Below are positions 21,445-28,637 of a stretch of 31,918 bases of DNA, piece by piece (the stretch's first letter is position 1; each line of letters begins with the position of its first letter). The stretch is from the NCBI GenBank assembly GCA_035690425.1, contig DASSKO010000055.1:1-31918 (forward strand). Reading direction: 5' to 3'. The translations under genes were made by a program, and so were the position numbers. The DNA is from DASSKO01 sp035690425 (GTDB taxonomy: Bacteria > Actinomycetota > Actinomycetes > Propionibacteriales > Nocardioidaceae). The notes below the pieces were generated by a model. It was not told the DNA's origin and made no database searches. It saw only the letters and a program-made list of their open reading frames with translations.

Positions 21445-22662
21445 TCAGACGTGCCGACGAGTCTCGGGGACATGCTCGGGCCGGATCCCGACGCCGACGA
21501 CACGCGCCGGCAACGCCTGCAGCGCGGGGAAGCGGGCGAGCAGCTTCATCGGGGCGGGGGCGCGGACGGGTGCTTCGCCGGCCAGGACCGGGCCGACGAG
21601 GAAGCGCTGCGCGAGCCGTTGCCCGAGCTGGGTGCCCATCGTCGGAAGGGCGCGGCGCGCCTGGACCGACGCCAGGACGTGCGAGTCGAGCCGATGGGCG
21701 CGCAGCGGTTCGGTCAGCACCCGCGCTGCACACACGGCGTCCTGGATCGCGAGGTTGATGCCGACTCCTCCGACGGGCGACATGGCGTGGGCGGCGTCTC
21801 CGATGCACAGCAGTCCCGGGGCATGCCAGCGTCGGAGTCGGTCCATGCGCACGGTGAGCGTGCGTACGTCGGCCCAGCTCTGCACCTCGCTCACGTGCCG
21901 GCCCAACGTGGGGACGAGGTCGGCGACCGAGCGTCGGAGATCCTCGATCGGGCGCTGACGCCATCGCTCGTCGTCACCCTTGGCGACGACGTAGGCGATC
22001 TGCCAGTACTCTCCGCGGTCGATCGCGAGCATCAGCCTCCGCGGCCCGAGATGCATGTCGAGCCCCTCGGCGTCATCACGATCGCGGCCGACGCGGAACC
22101 ACAGCACGTCCATCGGCGCGCCGTACTCGCGCACCCGTAGCCCGGCGTGCGCGCGCACCACTGAGCCGCGTCCATCGGCGGCCACGGTCAGCCGTGCGCG
22201 CACCTCGACCGGTCCGGTCGGCGTCTCGGCACGCACGCCTCGAACCACGCCGTCCTCGCGAATCACGTCGACCACCTCGTGGCGCCGCAGGAGGCGGAAG
22301 CTCGGCAGCGCCTCCGCGGCGTTGGCGAGGATATTCAAGAAGTCCCACTGCGGCATGAACCGGATGTAGGGATGCGCCCCGCGCAGCCGGCTGAAGTCGG
22401 CGACCCGGTAGGTCCCGTCGGCGAAGGTCATCCGCAGCTCGGCGACGTCCCGGTGAGGGACGTCGGCGGCGGCCTGGCCGAGGCCCAGCTGGTCCATCAC
22501 GTCCAGCGTGGAGGGATGCACGGTGTCCCCGCGAAAGTCGCGCAGAAAGTCGCCGTGCTTCTCCAGCACGACGGTGGACACGCCATCACGGGCGAGCAAG
22601 AAGCCCAGCATCATCCCTGCCGGGCCACCCCCGACGACACACACATCGGCATCGAGCGACAT
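21445..22662 (-). CDS. FAD-dependent aromatic-type monooxygenase
   Basis: The 405-aa protein is a class A flavoprotein hydroxylase. The FAD dinucleotide motif DVCVVGGGPAGMMLGFLLAR is at residues 6-25, the second FAD motif DG around VTVAADGRGSVVRAHAG, and the pyrophosphate contact LLCIGDAAHAMSPVGGVGIN is near residue 290. The middle segment FMPQWDFLNILANAAEALPS is the substrate-side arm. It probably hydroxylates an aromatic or polyketide-like substrate with NAD(P)H and O2. ATG 22662 fits the family start. It ends 68 nt before the DUF2695 gene on the same strand; the two may be cotranscribed. Confidence 0.93.
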   Translation of the reverse strand: MSLDADVCVVGGGPAGMMLGFLLARDGVSTVVLEKHGDFLRDFRGDTVHPSTLDVMDQLGLGQAAADVPHRDVAELRMTFADGTYRVADFSRLRGAHPYIRFMPQWDFLNILANAAEALPSFRLLRRHEVVDVIREDGVVRGVRAETPTGPVEVRARLTVAADGRGSVVRAHAGLRVREYGAPMDVLWFRVGRDRDDAEGLDMHLGPRRLMLAIDRGEYWQIAYVVAKGDDERWRQRPIEDLRRSVADLVPTLGRHVSEVQSWADVRTLTVRMDRLRRWHAPGLLCIGDAAHAMSPVGGVGINLAIQDAVCAARVLTEPLRAHRLDSHVLASVQARRALPTMGTQLGQRLAQRFLVGPVLAGEAPVRAPAPMKLLARFPALQALPARVVGVGIRPEHVPETRRHV

Positions 22663-22730
22663 GGCAGCAGTATGCCTGTCGTCGGCCCTCCGTCCGCGAT
22701 GACGGCTTCGGGATTCGCCCTGTCCGAACA

Positions 22731-23132
22731 CTACCTGCGCCGCTGTCGGATCCACAGCCGGCAGCTCTGGGTCGACCCCCGGCGCACTCCACGACACGCC
22801 GGAATGGGATCGGGGTAGGACGGATCGGTCTGGTAGGTGACGCTGTCCTCGACGTACTCCTCGGACGGAACCCAGAGCTCTGGTGCCAGCTCGTAGCCGT
22901 TGAGGAAGATCTCGCAGTCGCAGTAGCCGCCCGTCCGCCCCAGTCGCCGCTCCAACGCGGTCGCGCGCGGCGCCCGCAGATCGCGGTAGCGGCCCGCCCA
23001 GCGCAATCCGGTGCAGCCGTACTCCAGCATGCGGTAGACGTAGCAGAGCAGGCATTCACTCGCGTGCGGGTCGGTGAGCGCAGTCGAGAGGACGCGCAAC
23101 TCCTGCTCGGCATCGGCTACCAGCGGGTCCAT
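22731..23132 (-). CDS. DUF2695 family protein
   Basis: The 133-aa protein carries the DUF2695 pattern: SECLLCYVYRMLEYGCTGLR, then RYRDLRAPRATALERRLG and GGYCDCEIFLNGYEL. It has Cys residues in CLLC and CDC positions, which suggests metal binding, possibly zinc. Function unknown. The start ATG at 23132 is preferred; the frame is open upstream into the ArsR promoter region, so a longer form is unlikely. It is divergent from the second ArsR gene, and both may share the control region at 23133-23201. Confidence 0.85.
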   Translation of the reverse strand: MDPLVADAEQELRVLSTALTDPHASECLLCYVYRMLEYGCTGLRWAGRYRDLRAPRATALERRLGRTGGYCDCEIFLNGYELAPELWVPSEEYVEDSVTYQTDPSYPDPIPACRGVRRGSTQSCRLWIRQRRR

Positions 23133-23164
23133 GAGTCCATCCGACCACAGAGCACCGACAGACC

Positions 23165-23195
23165 TTGACAACATACAACCTATCGGTTGTACATT
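23165..23195 (+). promoter_or_regulatory. ArsR gene promoter and operator (second ArsR-SRPBCC pair)
   Basis: TTGACA (23165-23170) is the -35; TGTACA (N17 spacing) or TACATT (N19) is the -10. Between them TACAACC-TATC-GGTTGTA (23174-23191) is a perfect 7-bp inverted repeat, a strong autorepressor site. The GTG start is 6 nt after TACATT, so the message may be leaderless. Confidence 0.7.
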
Positions 23196-23201
23196 TACCT
23201 G

Positions 23202-23555
23202 GTGAGCGACGTCGGCGAGGACCGGGCGGACGCCCTCTTCCACGCCCTCGCCGACCGGACCCGGCGCGACATCCTGCGCCGCGTGCTGGCCGGCGAGCAC
23301 TCGGTCACGACGCTCGCCACGAAGTACGACATGAGTTTCGCGGCCGTGCAGAAGCACGTCACCGTCCTGCAACGTGCGGGCCTGCTCACCAAACGCCGCA
23401 GCGGCCGCGAACAGCTCGCGACCGGCGACGTGGAGGCGATTCGTTCAGTGGCCTCGATGCTCACCGAGTACGAGACCGTCTGGCGCGGGCGCGTGGCCCG
23501 GATCGACCAGCTGCTCGGCCCGAGGCAGCCGGACACCACCTCAGAAGGAGACTGA
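23202..23555 (+). CDS. ArsR-family transcriptional regulator, copy 2
   Basis: The 117-aa winged-helix protein starts VSDVGEDRADALFHALADRT, and DRTRRDILRRVLAGEHSVTT followed by MSFAAVQKHVTVLQRAGLLT gives the DNA-binding helix. No metal-binding cysteines are present, as in the first copy, so it belongs to the SRPBCC-paired group. GTG 23202 is preferred because no ribosome-binding site is seen and TACATT ends 6 nt upstream; the frame extends to a TTG at 23187. The SRPBCC gene starts 2 nt after its stop. Ligand unknown. Confidence 0.92.
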   Translation: MSDVGEDRADALFHALADRTRRDILRRVLAGEHSVTTLATKYDMSFAAVQKHVTVLQRAGLLTKRRSGREQLATGDVEAIRSVASMLTEYETVWRGRVARIDQLLGPRQPDTTSEGD

Positions 23556-23557
23556 CC

Positions 23558-24043
23558 ATGCCCGTCATCGACGTCGAGAAGGACCTCGACAACCACCGGC
23601 TGACCATCACCGCACAGTTCGCCGCCCCGGTCGAGCGCGTCTGGCAGATCTGGGCCGACCCGCGCCAGCTGGAGACGTGGTGGGGGCCGCCGACCCATCC
23701 AGCGACCGTCGTGGAGCACGACCTCGCCGCGGGTGGCAGTGTCGCCTACTACATGACCGGCCCGGACGGCGAGAAGTTCCACGGCTGGTGGCGGGTGACC
23801 GTCGTGGAGCCGCCGCACCGCCTACAGTACGACGACGGGTTCGCCGACGCCGAGGGCAACCCGGTCGAAGGAGCGCCCGTCGCCCACAACAGCGCGGAGC
23901 TGACGCCCCACGAGGGCGGCACCCGGATGGTGACCACGTCGACCTACGCCACCGCGGACGAGCTGCAGAAGGTGCTCGAGATGGGAGCCGTCGAAGGGGC
24001 CAGCGCCGCGATGGGCCAGATCGACGAGCTGCTCGCCGCCTGA
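23558..24043 (+). CDS. SRPBCC (AHSA1-like) protein, copy 2
   Basis: The 161-aa protein begins MPVIDVEKDLDNHRLTITAQ, with FAAPVERVWQIWADPRQLET and WWGPPTHPATVVEHDLAAGG as the first START-like strands, and ends with the pocket helix QKVLEMGAVEGASAAMGQID. Reading frame and context match the first ArsR-SRPBCC pair, but the two proteins differ clearly. GAAGGAG lies 9 nt before the ATG. It probably binds the ligand connected to the adjacent ArsR regulator. Confidence 0.9.
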   Translation: MPVIDVEKDLDNHRLTITAQFAAPVERVWQIWADPRQLETWWGPPTHPATVVEHDLAAGGSVAYYMTGPDGEKFHGWWRVTVVEPPHRLQYDDGFADAEGNPVEGAPVAHNSAELTPHEGGTRMVTTSTYATADELQKVLEMGAVEGASAAMGQIDELLAA

Positions 24044-24107
24044 CGCGTCGCGCGGCGCCTGCTGCGAGCCGCAGGTGAAGACCGGACGAAGCAGCCAGCG
24101 TGCTGGG

Positions 24108-25052
24108 TCACCCCCACGCACTCCGGTCGCCAGGGCCTGGCGGGCTGAGTCGCGGCTTGATCCGGACCCTCGGCAGCGCTGGTGCGGGCAGGCGCTGCGG
24201 CTGCCCACCGTAACCCTCGACGTTCCCGAACTGCTCGGACTGCTGCTCCCACGCCTCCCGGAAGGCGACGATCTCGTCGTGGGAGCGACCCACGAAGTTC
24301 CACCACATCACGATCTCGTTCTCGAACGGCTCGCCGCCGAGCACGATCACCCGGGCCGGTCGGTCGGTCACGTTGGTGAGGACCAGGTGATCGGTGCCGG
24401 AACCGACGTAGCCGAGCGCGGTGCGGTTCAGGTGCACGTCGCCGAGCCGGACTGATCCGACGTCGACGAGCACGCCGTGCTCGAAGCCGCTCTCCACCTC
24501 GAGGGTCACCTCTGCCTGAGCATCGAGGACGACTTCCGCGCCGAGCAGTGGCGTGAAGGTCGGCACTGGGGACGTGTCCCCGCCCAGTGCACCGAGAAAC
24601 ACCCGAGCGCTACCTCCCTCCAGCCTGGTCACCTTTGGGACGTGATGAGCGAAGCCACGTGAGACGCTCCGCGCGTGGTCGGGCAGTGCGACCCAGAGCT
24701 GGACGCCGTGCAGAGTGGTCGTCGCGGGCGTGGACACCTCGGAGTGAGCAATGCCGTACCCACCGGTCATCAGGTTGAGCTCACCGGGCCGGACGATGGC
24801 CTGGACACCGCTGCTGTCGCGATGCTCGATCTCGCCGGTGAACAGCCAACTGACCGTCTGCAGGCCGGTGTGCGGGTGCGGGGGCACATCCATGCCACCC
24901 GTGCCGGCGACGTCGTCTGGTCCGTAGTGGTCGGCGAAGCACCAGGCGCCGATGAGCGACCGCTCTCGTTGCGGGAGGGTACGTCGGACGTTCATGGCAC
25001 GCGGGCCGCCGAGCGGCACCGTGCGCGCGGTAATGATCTGAGCCGTGCTCAC
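24108..25052 (-). CDS. Pirin-family bicupin protein
   Basis: The 314-aa protein fits pirins: DVPPHPHTGLQTVSWLFTGE gives His59 and His61, TGGYGIAHSE gives His103 and Glu105, which match the four Fe ligands of human pirin. A second cupin half is present in the C-terminal part. Quercetinase or transcription-cofactor roles are described for the family. GTG 25052 (MSTAQIITARTVPLGG) fits the usual pirin N-terminus; GTG 25061 is an alternative. It is divergent from the COG2345-type regulator at 25126, which may control it. Confidence 0.9.
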   Translation of the reverse strand: MSTAQIITARTVPLGGPRAMNVRRTLPQRERSLIGAWCFADHYGPDDVAGTGGMDVPPHPHTGLQTVSWLFTGEIEHRDSSGVQAIVRPGELNLMTGGYGIAHSEVSTPATTTLHGVQLWVALPDHARSVSRGFAHHVPKVTRLEGGSARVFLGALGGDTSPVPTFTPLLGAEVVLDAQAEVTLEVESGFEHGVLVDVGSVRLGDVHLNRTALGYVGSGTDHLVLTNVTDRPARVIVLGGEPFENEIVMWWNFVGRSHDEIVAFREAWEQQSEQFGNVEGYGGQPQRLPAPALPRVRIKPRLSPPGPGDRSAWG

Positions 25053-25110
25053 CCGGTCCACTGTGGCACGAGATCGTCGCGGATTTCCTCCGAGCAGACC
25101 GGGTTCTCAC

Positions 25111-25126
25111 AACTATCCTGTAGGAA
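25111..25126 (+). promoter_or_regulatory. Promoter/operator motif of the regulator gene at 25126
   Basis: AACTATCCTGTAGGAA contains TATCCT (25114-25119), a -10 box ending 6 nt before the ATG, so the mRNA is probably leaderless. TCCT-GT-AGGA is symmetric. Thirteen of 16 positions match 26977-26992 in the other regulator region. No -35 box is evident. Confidence 0.55.
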
Positions 25127-25842
25127 TGCCTCCTGTGGAAGACACCTGGGTCGACGCGGCCGCGGACAGTGGACCACGCGCCGGCGCCAGTCGGCTGCGC
25201 ATCTTGCAGGTCTTGCGGCAGGCTCCCTCCGGTCTCGGCGTGCAGGAGCTCGCGGACGAGGTCGGGCTGCACGCGAACACCATTCGCTTTCATCTGGAGC
25301 GGCTGGTCGCGGACGGTGTGGTCGAACGTCGGGTAGAAGAGCGGACTGAGCCGGGCAGGCCGCGGCTGACGTTCACCGCCGTCGCCCGCCCGGGCACGCA
25401 TGGCGACAGACGCAGTTATCAGCTCTTGGCGGAGATCCTCGCCAGTTTCGTGGCGAGCACGGTGCCGGATGCTGCTACGGCCGCCGCCGAGGCGGGCCGG
25501 ACGTGGGGGCGTTATCTGACTGAACGTCCGGGCCCCTACCGCCACACCGACTGGGACGAGGCCGTCACCGAGCTGCTGCGCATCCTGGATGACGTCGGTT
25601 TCGTTCCCGAGCTCGCGAAGCCCGGGGGGCACCAGCAGATTCTGTTGCGGCACTGTCCCTTTCTGGAAGTCGCGTCCGAGCACCGCGAGGTGGCCTGCTC
25701 CGTCCACTTGGGCCTGATGCAGGGCGCGCTGGCCGAGATGCGCGCCCCGGTGACGGCGAGCAAGCTGCTGCCGTTCGTCGAACCGTCGCTGTGTGTCGCG
25801 CACCTGACCGAGGACGGGCGCGCAGACAAGCACCAACCGTGA
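25126..25842 (+). CDS. COG2345-type winged-helix regulator with three conserved cysteines, copy 1
   Basis: The 238-aa protein has an N-terminal winged-helix domain (about 18-75), with LGVQELADEVGLHANTIRFH as helix-turn-helix, and a C-terminal sensory domain. This contains HCPFLEVASEHREVAC and SLCVAHL, giving Cys-x13-Cys-x31-Cys, plus conserved His near the first and second cysteines. The family includes SufR-like Fe-S regulators, so a Fe-S or NO/redox-sensing site is likely but not shown. ATG 25126 is 6 nt after a -10 box. The pirin gene is divergent, and the ferredoxin gene is convergent, 62 nt from its stop. The second copy (26252-26959) is clearly a paralogue. Confidence 0.88.
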   Translation: MPPVEDTWVDAAADSGPRAGASRLRILQVLRQAPSGLGVQELADEVGLHANTIRFHLERLVADGVVERRVEERTEPGRPRLTFTAVARPGTHGDRRSYQLLAEILASFVASTVPDAATAAAEAGRTWGRYLTERPGPYRHTDWDEAVTELLRILDDVGFVPELAKPGGHQQILLRHCPFLEVASEHREVACSVHLGLMQGALAEMRAPVTASKLLPFVEPSLCVAHLTEDGRADKHQP

Positions 25843-25904
25843 TCCCGTCGCGTCGCGTCCGTCGCGGAGCACGCACGACGGTGCCGACGCGCTCGCGCCA
25901 CACA

Positions 25905-26255
25905 TCACTGCGGATCGTCGGCCGGCGGATGTGAGGCGACGAGCTCGGTGTCGACGCCGATCCGGCCGAGTTTGGCGGCCCCGCCGGGCGAGGCCAGGGG
26001 TTCACCCCGTCCGGGGAGCGGCTCGGTGAAGAAGCGCTCGTTGTCTTGGCGAAACGGAACGGATGCCTCCGGGAGGTCGTCCTCGTAGTAGATCGCTTCC
26101 ACTGGACAGACCGGCTCGCAGGCACCGCAGTCGACGCATTCGTCCGGGTGGATGTACAAGGCCCGAGCACCCTCGTAGATGCAGTCGACAGGACACTCCT
26201 CGACGCAGGCACGATCCACCACATCGATGCAGGGTTGGCCGATCACATAGGTCAT
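25905..26255 (-). CDS. Seven-iron ferredoxin (3Fe-4S/4Fe-4S type)
   Basis: The 116-aa protein has cysteines at 9, 17, 21, 25, 40, 43, 46 and 50. CIDVVDRACVEECPVDC gives the [3Fe-4S] half and CVDCGACEPVC the [4Fe-4S] half, as in FdxA-type 7Fe ferredoxins. It transfers electrons in the cytoplasm. The C-terminal tail of about 50 residues is not cluster binding. Its ATG overlaps the stop of the COG2345-type regulator by 4 nt (ATGA), so regulator and ferredoxin are coupled. Likely electron partners are the redox proteins nearby, which is inference. It is convergent with the regulator copy 1. Confidence 0.95.
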   Translation of the reverse strand: MTYVIGQPCIDVVDRACVEECPVDCIYEGARALYIHPDECVDCGACEPVCPVEAIYYEDDLPEASVPFRQDNERFFTEPLPGRGEPLASPGGAAKLGRIGVDTELVASHPPADDPQ

Positions 26256-26959
26256 TCCGGCTTCCTCTCCTTGCTTGCAGGCTCAGTGCGGTCCAACTGC
26301 GCCAGGCAGAGTCCTGGTACGGCGAATGGCTCGAGCCGGGTGGTCTGCACGGCGGCGCCCAACTCGGTGAAGGCGCCTTGCATGAGTCCGAGGTGAATGC
26401 TGCACACGACCTCCGAGTGCTTCTCGGCCACCTGGAGGAACGGGCATCGGTGCAGCTCGATGGTTGTTCCCGTGTCGGTCGGGTGCGGGGCGAACCCGAT
26501 GTCGTCGAGGAGCGAGACCACCTGCGCGGTCGCCGCCTCATCGGTGCGGCCGCCGTCGCCCGGTGGCGAGCCAGCGCCGCGAGCCAAAGCGCGCCCCCAG
26601 CCGCGCCCAACCTCGGTGGCGGTCTTCTCCGGCTCGACCGCGGTCTCCCCCAGTCCGCCGGCCAGGACCTCGGCCAACAGCCGGTAGCCGTCTGGCTCGG
26701 GGCTGGTGGCGGCATAGACGAGCCGGGGGCGTCCGGGCCGGCCACGTTCCTCGGGTTTGCGCGTGGCCAGCCCCGCGTCGACCAGGTGGTCCAGGTGCAG
26801 CCGCACGGTGTTCGAGTGAAGTCCGACCCGACCTGCGACGTCGGCAACCGTGATCGGGCGGTCCTGTGCGCGCAGCGTCTCGAGCACATGCACGCGGCTG
26901 ACCCCGGCGAGCACGCGGTGCGCCTGGGGATCCACTGGGGCTGAGATGTGGTGACTCAC
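26252..26959 (-). CDS. COG2345-type winged-helix regulator with three conserved cysteines, copy 2
   Basis: The 235-aa protein has HTH helices in RPITVADVAGRVGLHSNTVR and a sensory domain with HRCPFLQVAEKHSEVVC and GLCLAQL, again Cys-x13-Cys-x31-Cys, plus CSIHLGLMQGAF. It matches the other copy in layout. It probably senses redox or NO through a metal or Fe-S site and controls the divergent units; this is inference. GTG 26959 is chosen as it begins MSHHISAPVDPQAHRVLAGV; the region upstream is AT-rich. It overlaps the ferredoxin gene by 4 nt, forming a two-gene operon. Confidence 0.88.
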   Translation of the reverse strand: MSHHISAPVDPQAHRVLAGVSRVHVLETLRAQDRPITVADVAGRVGLHSNTVRLHLDHLVDAGLATRKPEERGRPGRPRLVYAATSPEPDGYRLLAEVLAGGLGETAVEPEKTATEVGRGWGRALARGAGSPPGDGGRTDEAATAQVVSLLDDIGFAPHPTDTGTTIELHRCPFLQVAEKHSEVVCSIHLGLMQGAFTELGAAVQTTRLEPFAVPGLCLAQLDRTEPASKERKPE

Positions 26960-27031
26960 ACCTTGCAGTTTTCCCTAACTATGCTGTAAAAACAAGTAAT
27001 AGTCAGAACAATGGTTTGGCAGGAGGCTCCG
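26960..27031. promoter_or_regulatory. AT-rich divergent promoter region of the island
   Basis: This 72-nt region separates the regulator-ferredoxin operon (minus) and the hemerythrin-DsbA-DUF2249 operon (plus). AACTATGCTGTAAAAA (26977-26992) matches the copy-1 promoter motif at 13 of 16 positions; TATGCT (26980-26985) could be the -10 for the plus operon. ACTAT (26978-26982) and ATAGT (26999-27003) form a 5-bp inverted pair. AGGAGG (27021-27026) is the ribosome-binding site for 27032. Confidence 0.6.
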
Positions 27032-27520
27032 ATGACCACCACCATCGATCCCATCAGCCCCGCGGCTGCCGCCGTCGAGGCGCATCACGCTCAGCTACGG
27101 ACCCGGCTGACGGAACGGACAGACGCGTTGATCGACGCCGTCGCGCGGCACCGACCGCACGAGGAACCACGGCGCGAGCTCGTCGACTTCTTGCGCACCG
27201 ACCTGCTTCCCCATGTTGAAGCGGAAGAGAGTCTGCTGTACACAGCAGCCGCCGCCGCGCCGATCCAACTGCTGGCCCGTGCGATGGAGGACGAGCACCG
27301 GATGGTCCGCGCCCTGATCGACGAGGTCGCGCAAACCACCGATGGCATGGATGCCGCCGCGGCAGCCAGCGCACTGGTCGTGCTGTGCGATGTCCGCATC
27401 GAGCAGGAGGACCGGCTCTTGCTGCCGGCCCTGACTGAGGCGGGGGTAGACCTTGCCACCGTCCTCGGCGACCATCCCGAGATCGTCGGCCCTACCGGCC
27501 CGACAGGGGGCACCCCATGA
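27032..27520 (+). CDS. Hemerythrin-like protein, possibly with an altered iron site
   Basis: The 162-aa four-helix protein has hemerythrin residues in order: His19 in VEAHHAQL, His61 and Glu65 in LLPHVEAEE, His89 in EDEHR, and Glu126. At the place of the C-terminal HxxxE ligand pair the sequence reads VRIEQE, with Arg122 where His is expected, so the di-iron site may be incomplete. Hemerythrin-like proteins bind O2 or NO. ATG 27032 follows AGGAGG at 27021-27026; an ATG at 27011 is further upstream without it. It overlaps the DsbA gene by 4 nt. Confidence 0.85.
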   Translation: MTTTIDPISPAAAAVEAHHAQLRTRLTERTDALIDAVARHRPHEEPRRELVDFLRTDLLPHVEAEESLLYTAAAAAPIQLLARAMEDEHRMVRALIDEVAQTTDGMDAAAAASALVVLCDVRIEQEDRLLLPALTEAGVDLATVLGDHPEIVGPTGPTGGTP

Positions 27521-28200
27521 GCGCCATCGTCTACGCCGACTTCACCTGCCCGGCCTGCTACCTGGCGAGCCTGCGGGTCGACGGGCTCATCGCCGCGGGG
27601 GGCCCGGTGCCGGACTGGCGCGCGGTCGAGCACCGGCCACGGCTGCCGCGGGCGGGAATTCATCTGCAGACCTCCGCACGAAACACGCGGGCCGCCGAGG
27701 TCGGCACGGTGCGCGCCCTGCTGCAGGGCGGGGAGACGTTCCCCGCGACGGTGCCGCGGTTCCTGCCGCACCCTGCGGCCGCCGCGGCGGCCTATGCCGA
27801 GGCGTACGGCGCCGGCGTCGCGGACCTCGTTCGCCCGCTGTTGTTTCACGCCTACTGGGTGGACGGCAAAGACATCGGTGACCCGGAGGTGCTCCGCCGG
27901 CTGCTCCCGCCGGCGTTCGCGCAGGGGCGGCGCACCAGCGACCCGATCCGGGACTTCGGTTATGCAGTGACGTCCCAGCACGGCCCGATCACCACGCAGG
28001 CGTATCGCCGGATGCGCCGATGGCAGGAGGAGTGGCTCGAGCTCGGCGGCAGCGTCGCACTCACGCTTGCCACCAGGTTGGATACCCTGGTCGGGCCGAA
28101 CGCTCTCCGACAGCTGGCCATCTCGCCGTCGCGCCGACCACGGCCGGCCACTGCGCCCCGTCCCCGATCTGCCGGACCGACCCTGGTGAGCAAGCCATGA
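27517..28200 (+). CDS. DsbA-fold thiol-disulfide oxidoreductase
   Basis: The 227-aa protein starts MSAIVYADFTCPACYLASLR, with catalytic Cys11-Pro-Ala-Cys14, followed by a helical domain (about 60-170) and a C-terminal FrnE-like part. No signal peptide is present, so it is cytoplasmic. It may reduce or rearrange thiols in neighbouring cysteine proteins, or act on a small thiol. The start overlaps the hemerythrin stop (27517-27520), and its stop overlaps the DUF2249 start by 4 nt. The C-terminal tail is Pro/Arg-rich. Confidence 0.88.
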   Translation: MSAIVYADFTCPACYLASLRVDGLIAAGGPVPDWRAVEHRPRLPRAGIHLQTSARNTRAAEVGTVRALLQGGETFPATVPRFLPHPAAAAAAYAEAYGAGVADLVRPLLFHAYWVDGKDIGDPEVLRRLLPPAFAQGRRTSDPIRDFGYAVTSQHGPITTQAYRRMRRWQEEWLELGGSVALTLATRLDTLVGPNALRQLAISPSRRPRPATAPRPRSAGPTLVSKP

Positions 28201-28499
28201 ACACGGTGGCCCTCGGCAAGGACGTGGCACGCCCAGCATCACGGCTCAGGCCCGGGGCGAGCCTCGCAGGCCCAGCGCCGGTGGACCTGCGCGGGTTGGA
28301 CTACTACGCACGCCGTCAGCGGCTGCTCGAGGCCCTGCGCGATCTGCCCGACCGCGGGGAGGTGTGCCTGATCAGCGACCGGGCCGCGGATGTGCACTGG
28401 CTGCGATACGAGGTCGAGGCCCGGACGACTCGGCGTTACGGCTGGTCCTTGCCGGCAGAGACGTCGGGGGGAGCGCACACCATCGTGCGGGCGACCTGA
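28197..28499 (+). CDS. DUF2249 protein
   Basis: The 100-aa protein has DLRGLDYYARRQRLLEALRD in the first part and DRAADVHWLRYEVEARTTRR where the family has DHDPxPLxxxxE, so the HDP motif is degenerate. DUF2249 domains are associated with hemerythrins, NO metabolism and nitrite reduction; the reaction is unknown. ATG 28197 overlaps the DsbA stop by 4 nt. After its TGA the same frame stays open for 46 codons to another TGA (28637) with coding-like composition. Confidence 0.8.
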   Translation: MNTVALGKDVARPASRLRPGASLAGPAPVDLRGLDYYARRQRLLEALRDLPDRGEVCLISDRAADVHWLRYEVEARTTRRYGWSLPAETSGGAHTIVRAT

Positions 28500-28637
28500 G
28501 CTCACCGGCGCCTGGCCGAGCACACTGGACCCGGTGTCGACTACGCCGTCAACCTGTGGCGGCACCACGTCCCACGAGTGCCGCTGGTCTCGGCGGCCAC
28601 GCCGTGGAGCATCATCGTCCGACCCTCCGGCCGGTGA
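28500..28637 (+). pseudogene. In-frame continuation after the DUF2249 stop (possible remnant)
   Basis: Directly after the DUF2249 TGA, 45 sense codons follow in the same frame up to a TGA at 28635-28637, with third positions nearly all G or C from about 28503 onward (VDYAVNLWRHHVPRVPLVSA in the middle). It looks protein-like but no clear start is seen and I do not recognise it. It may be a decayed gene end or a readthrough tail. Its 3' end overlaps the opposite-strand PNPOx gene by 26 nt. Confidence 0.35.

Noticed and set aside
28497..28499. Selenocysteine at the DUF2249 TGA
   Set aside because: No SECIS-like stem is evident after the TGA and no selenoprotein family fits; simple termination is more likely.
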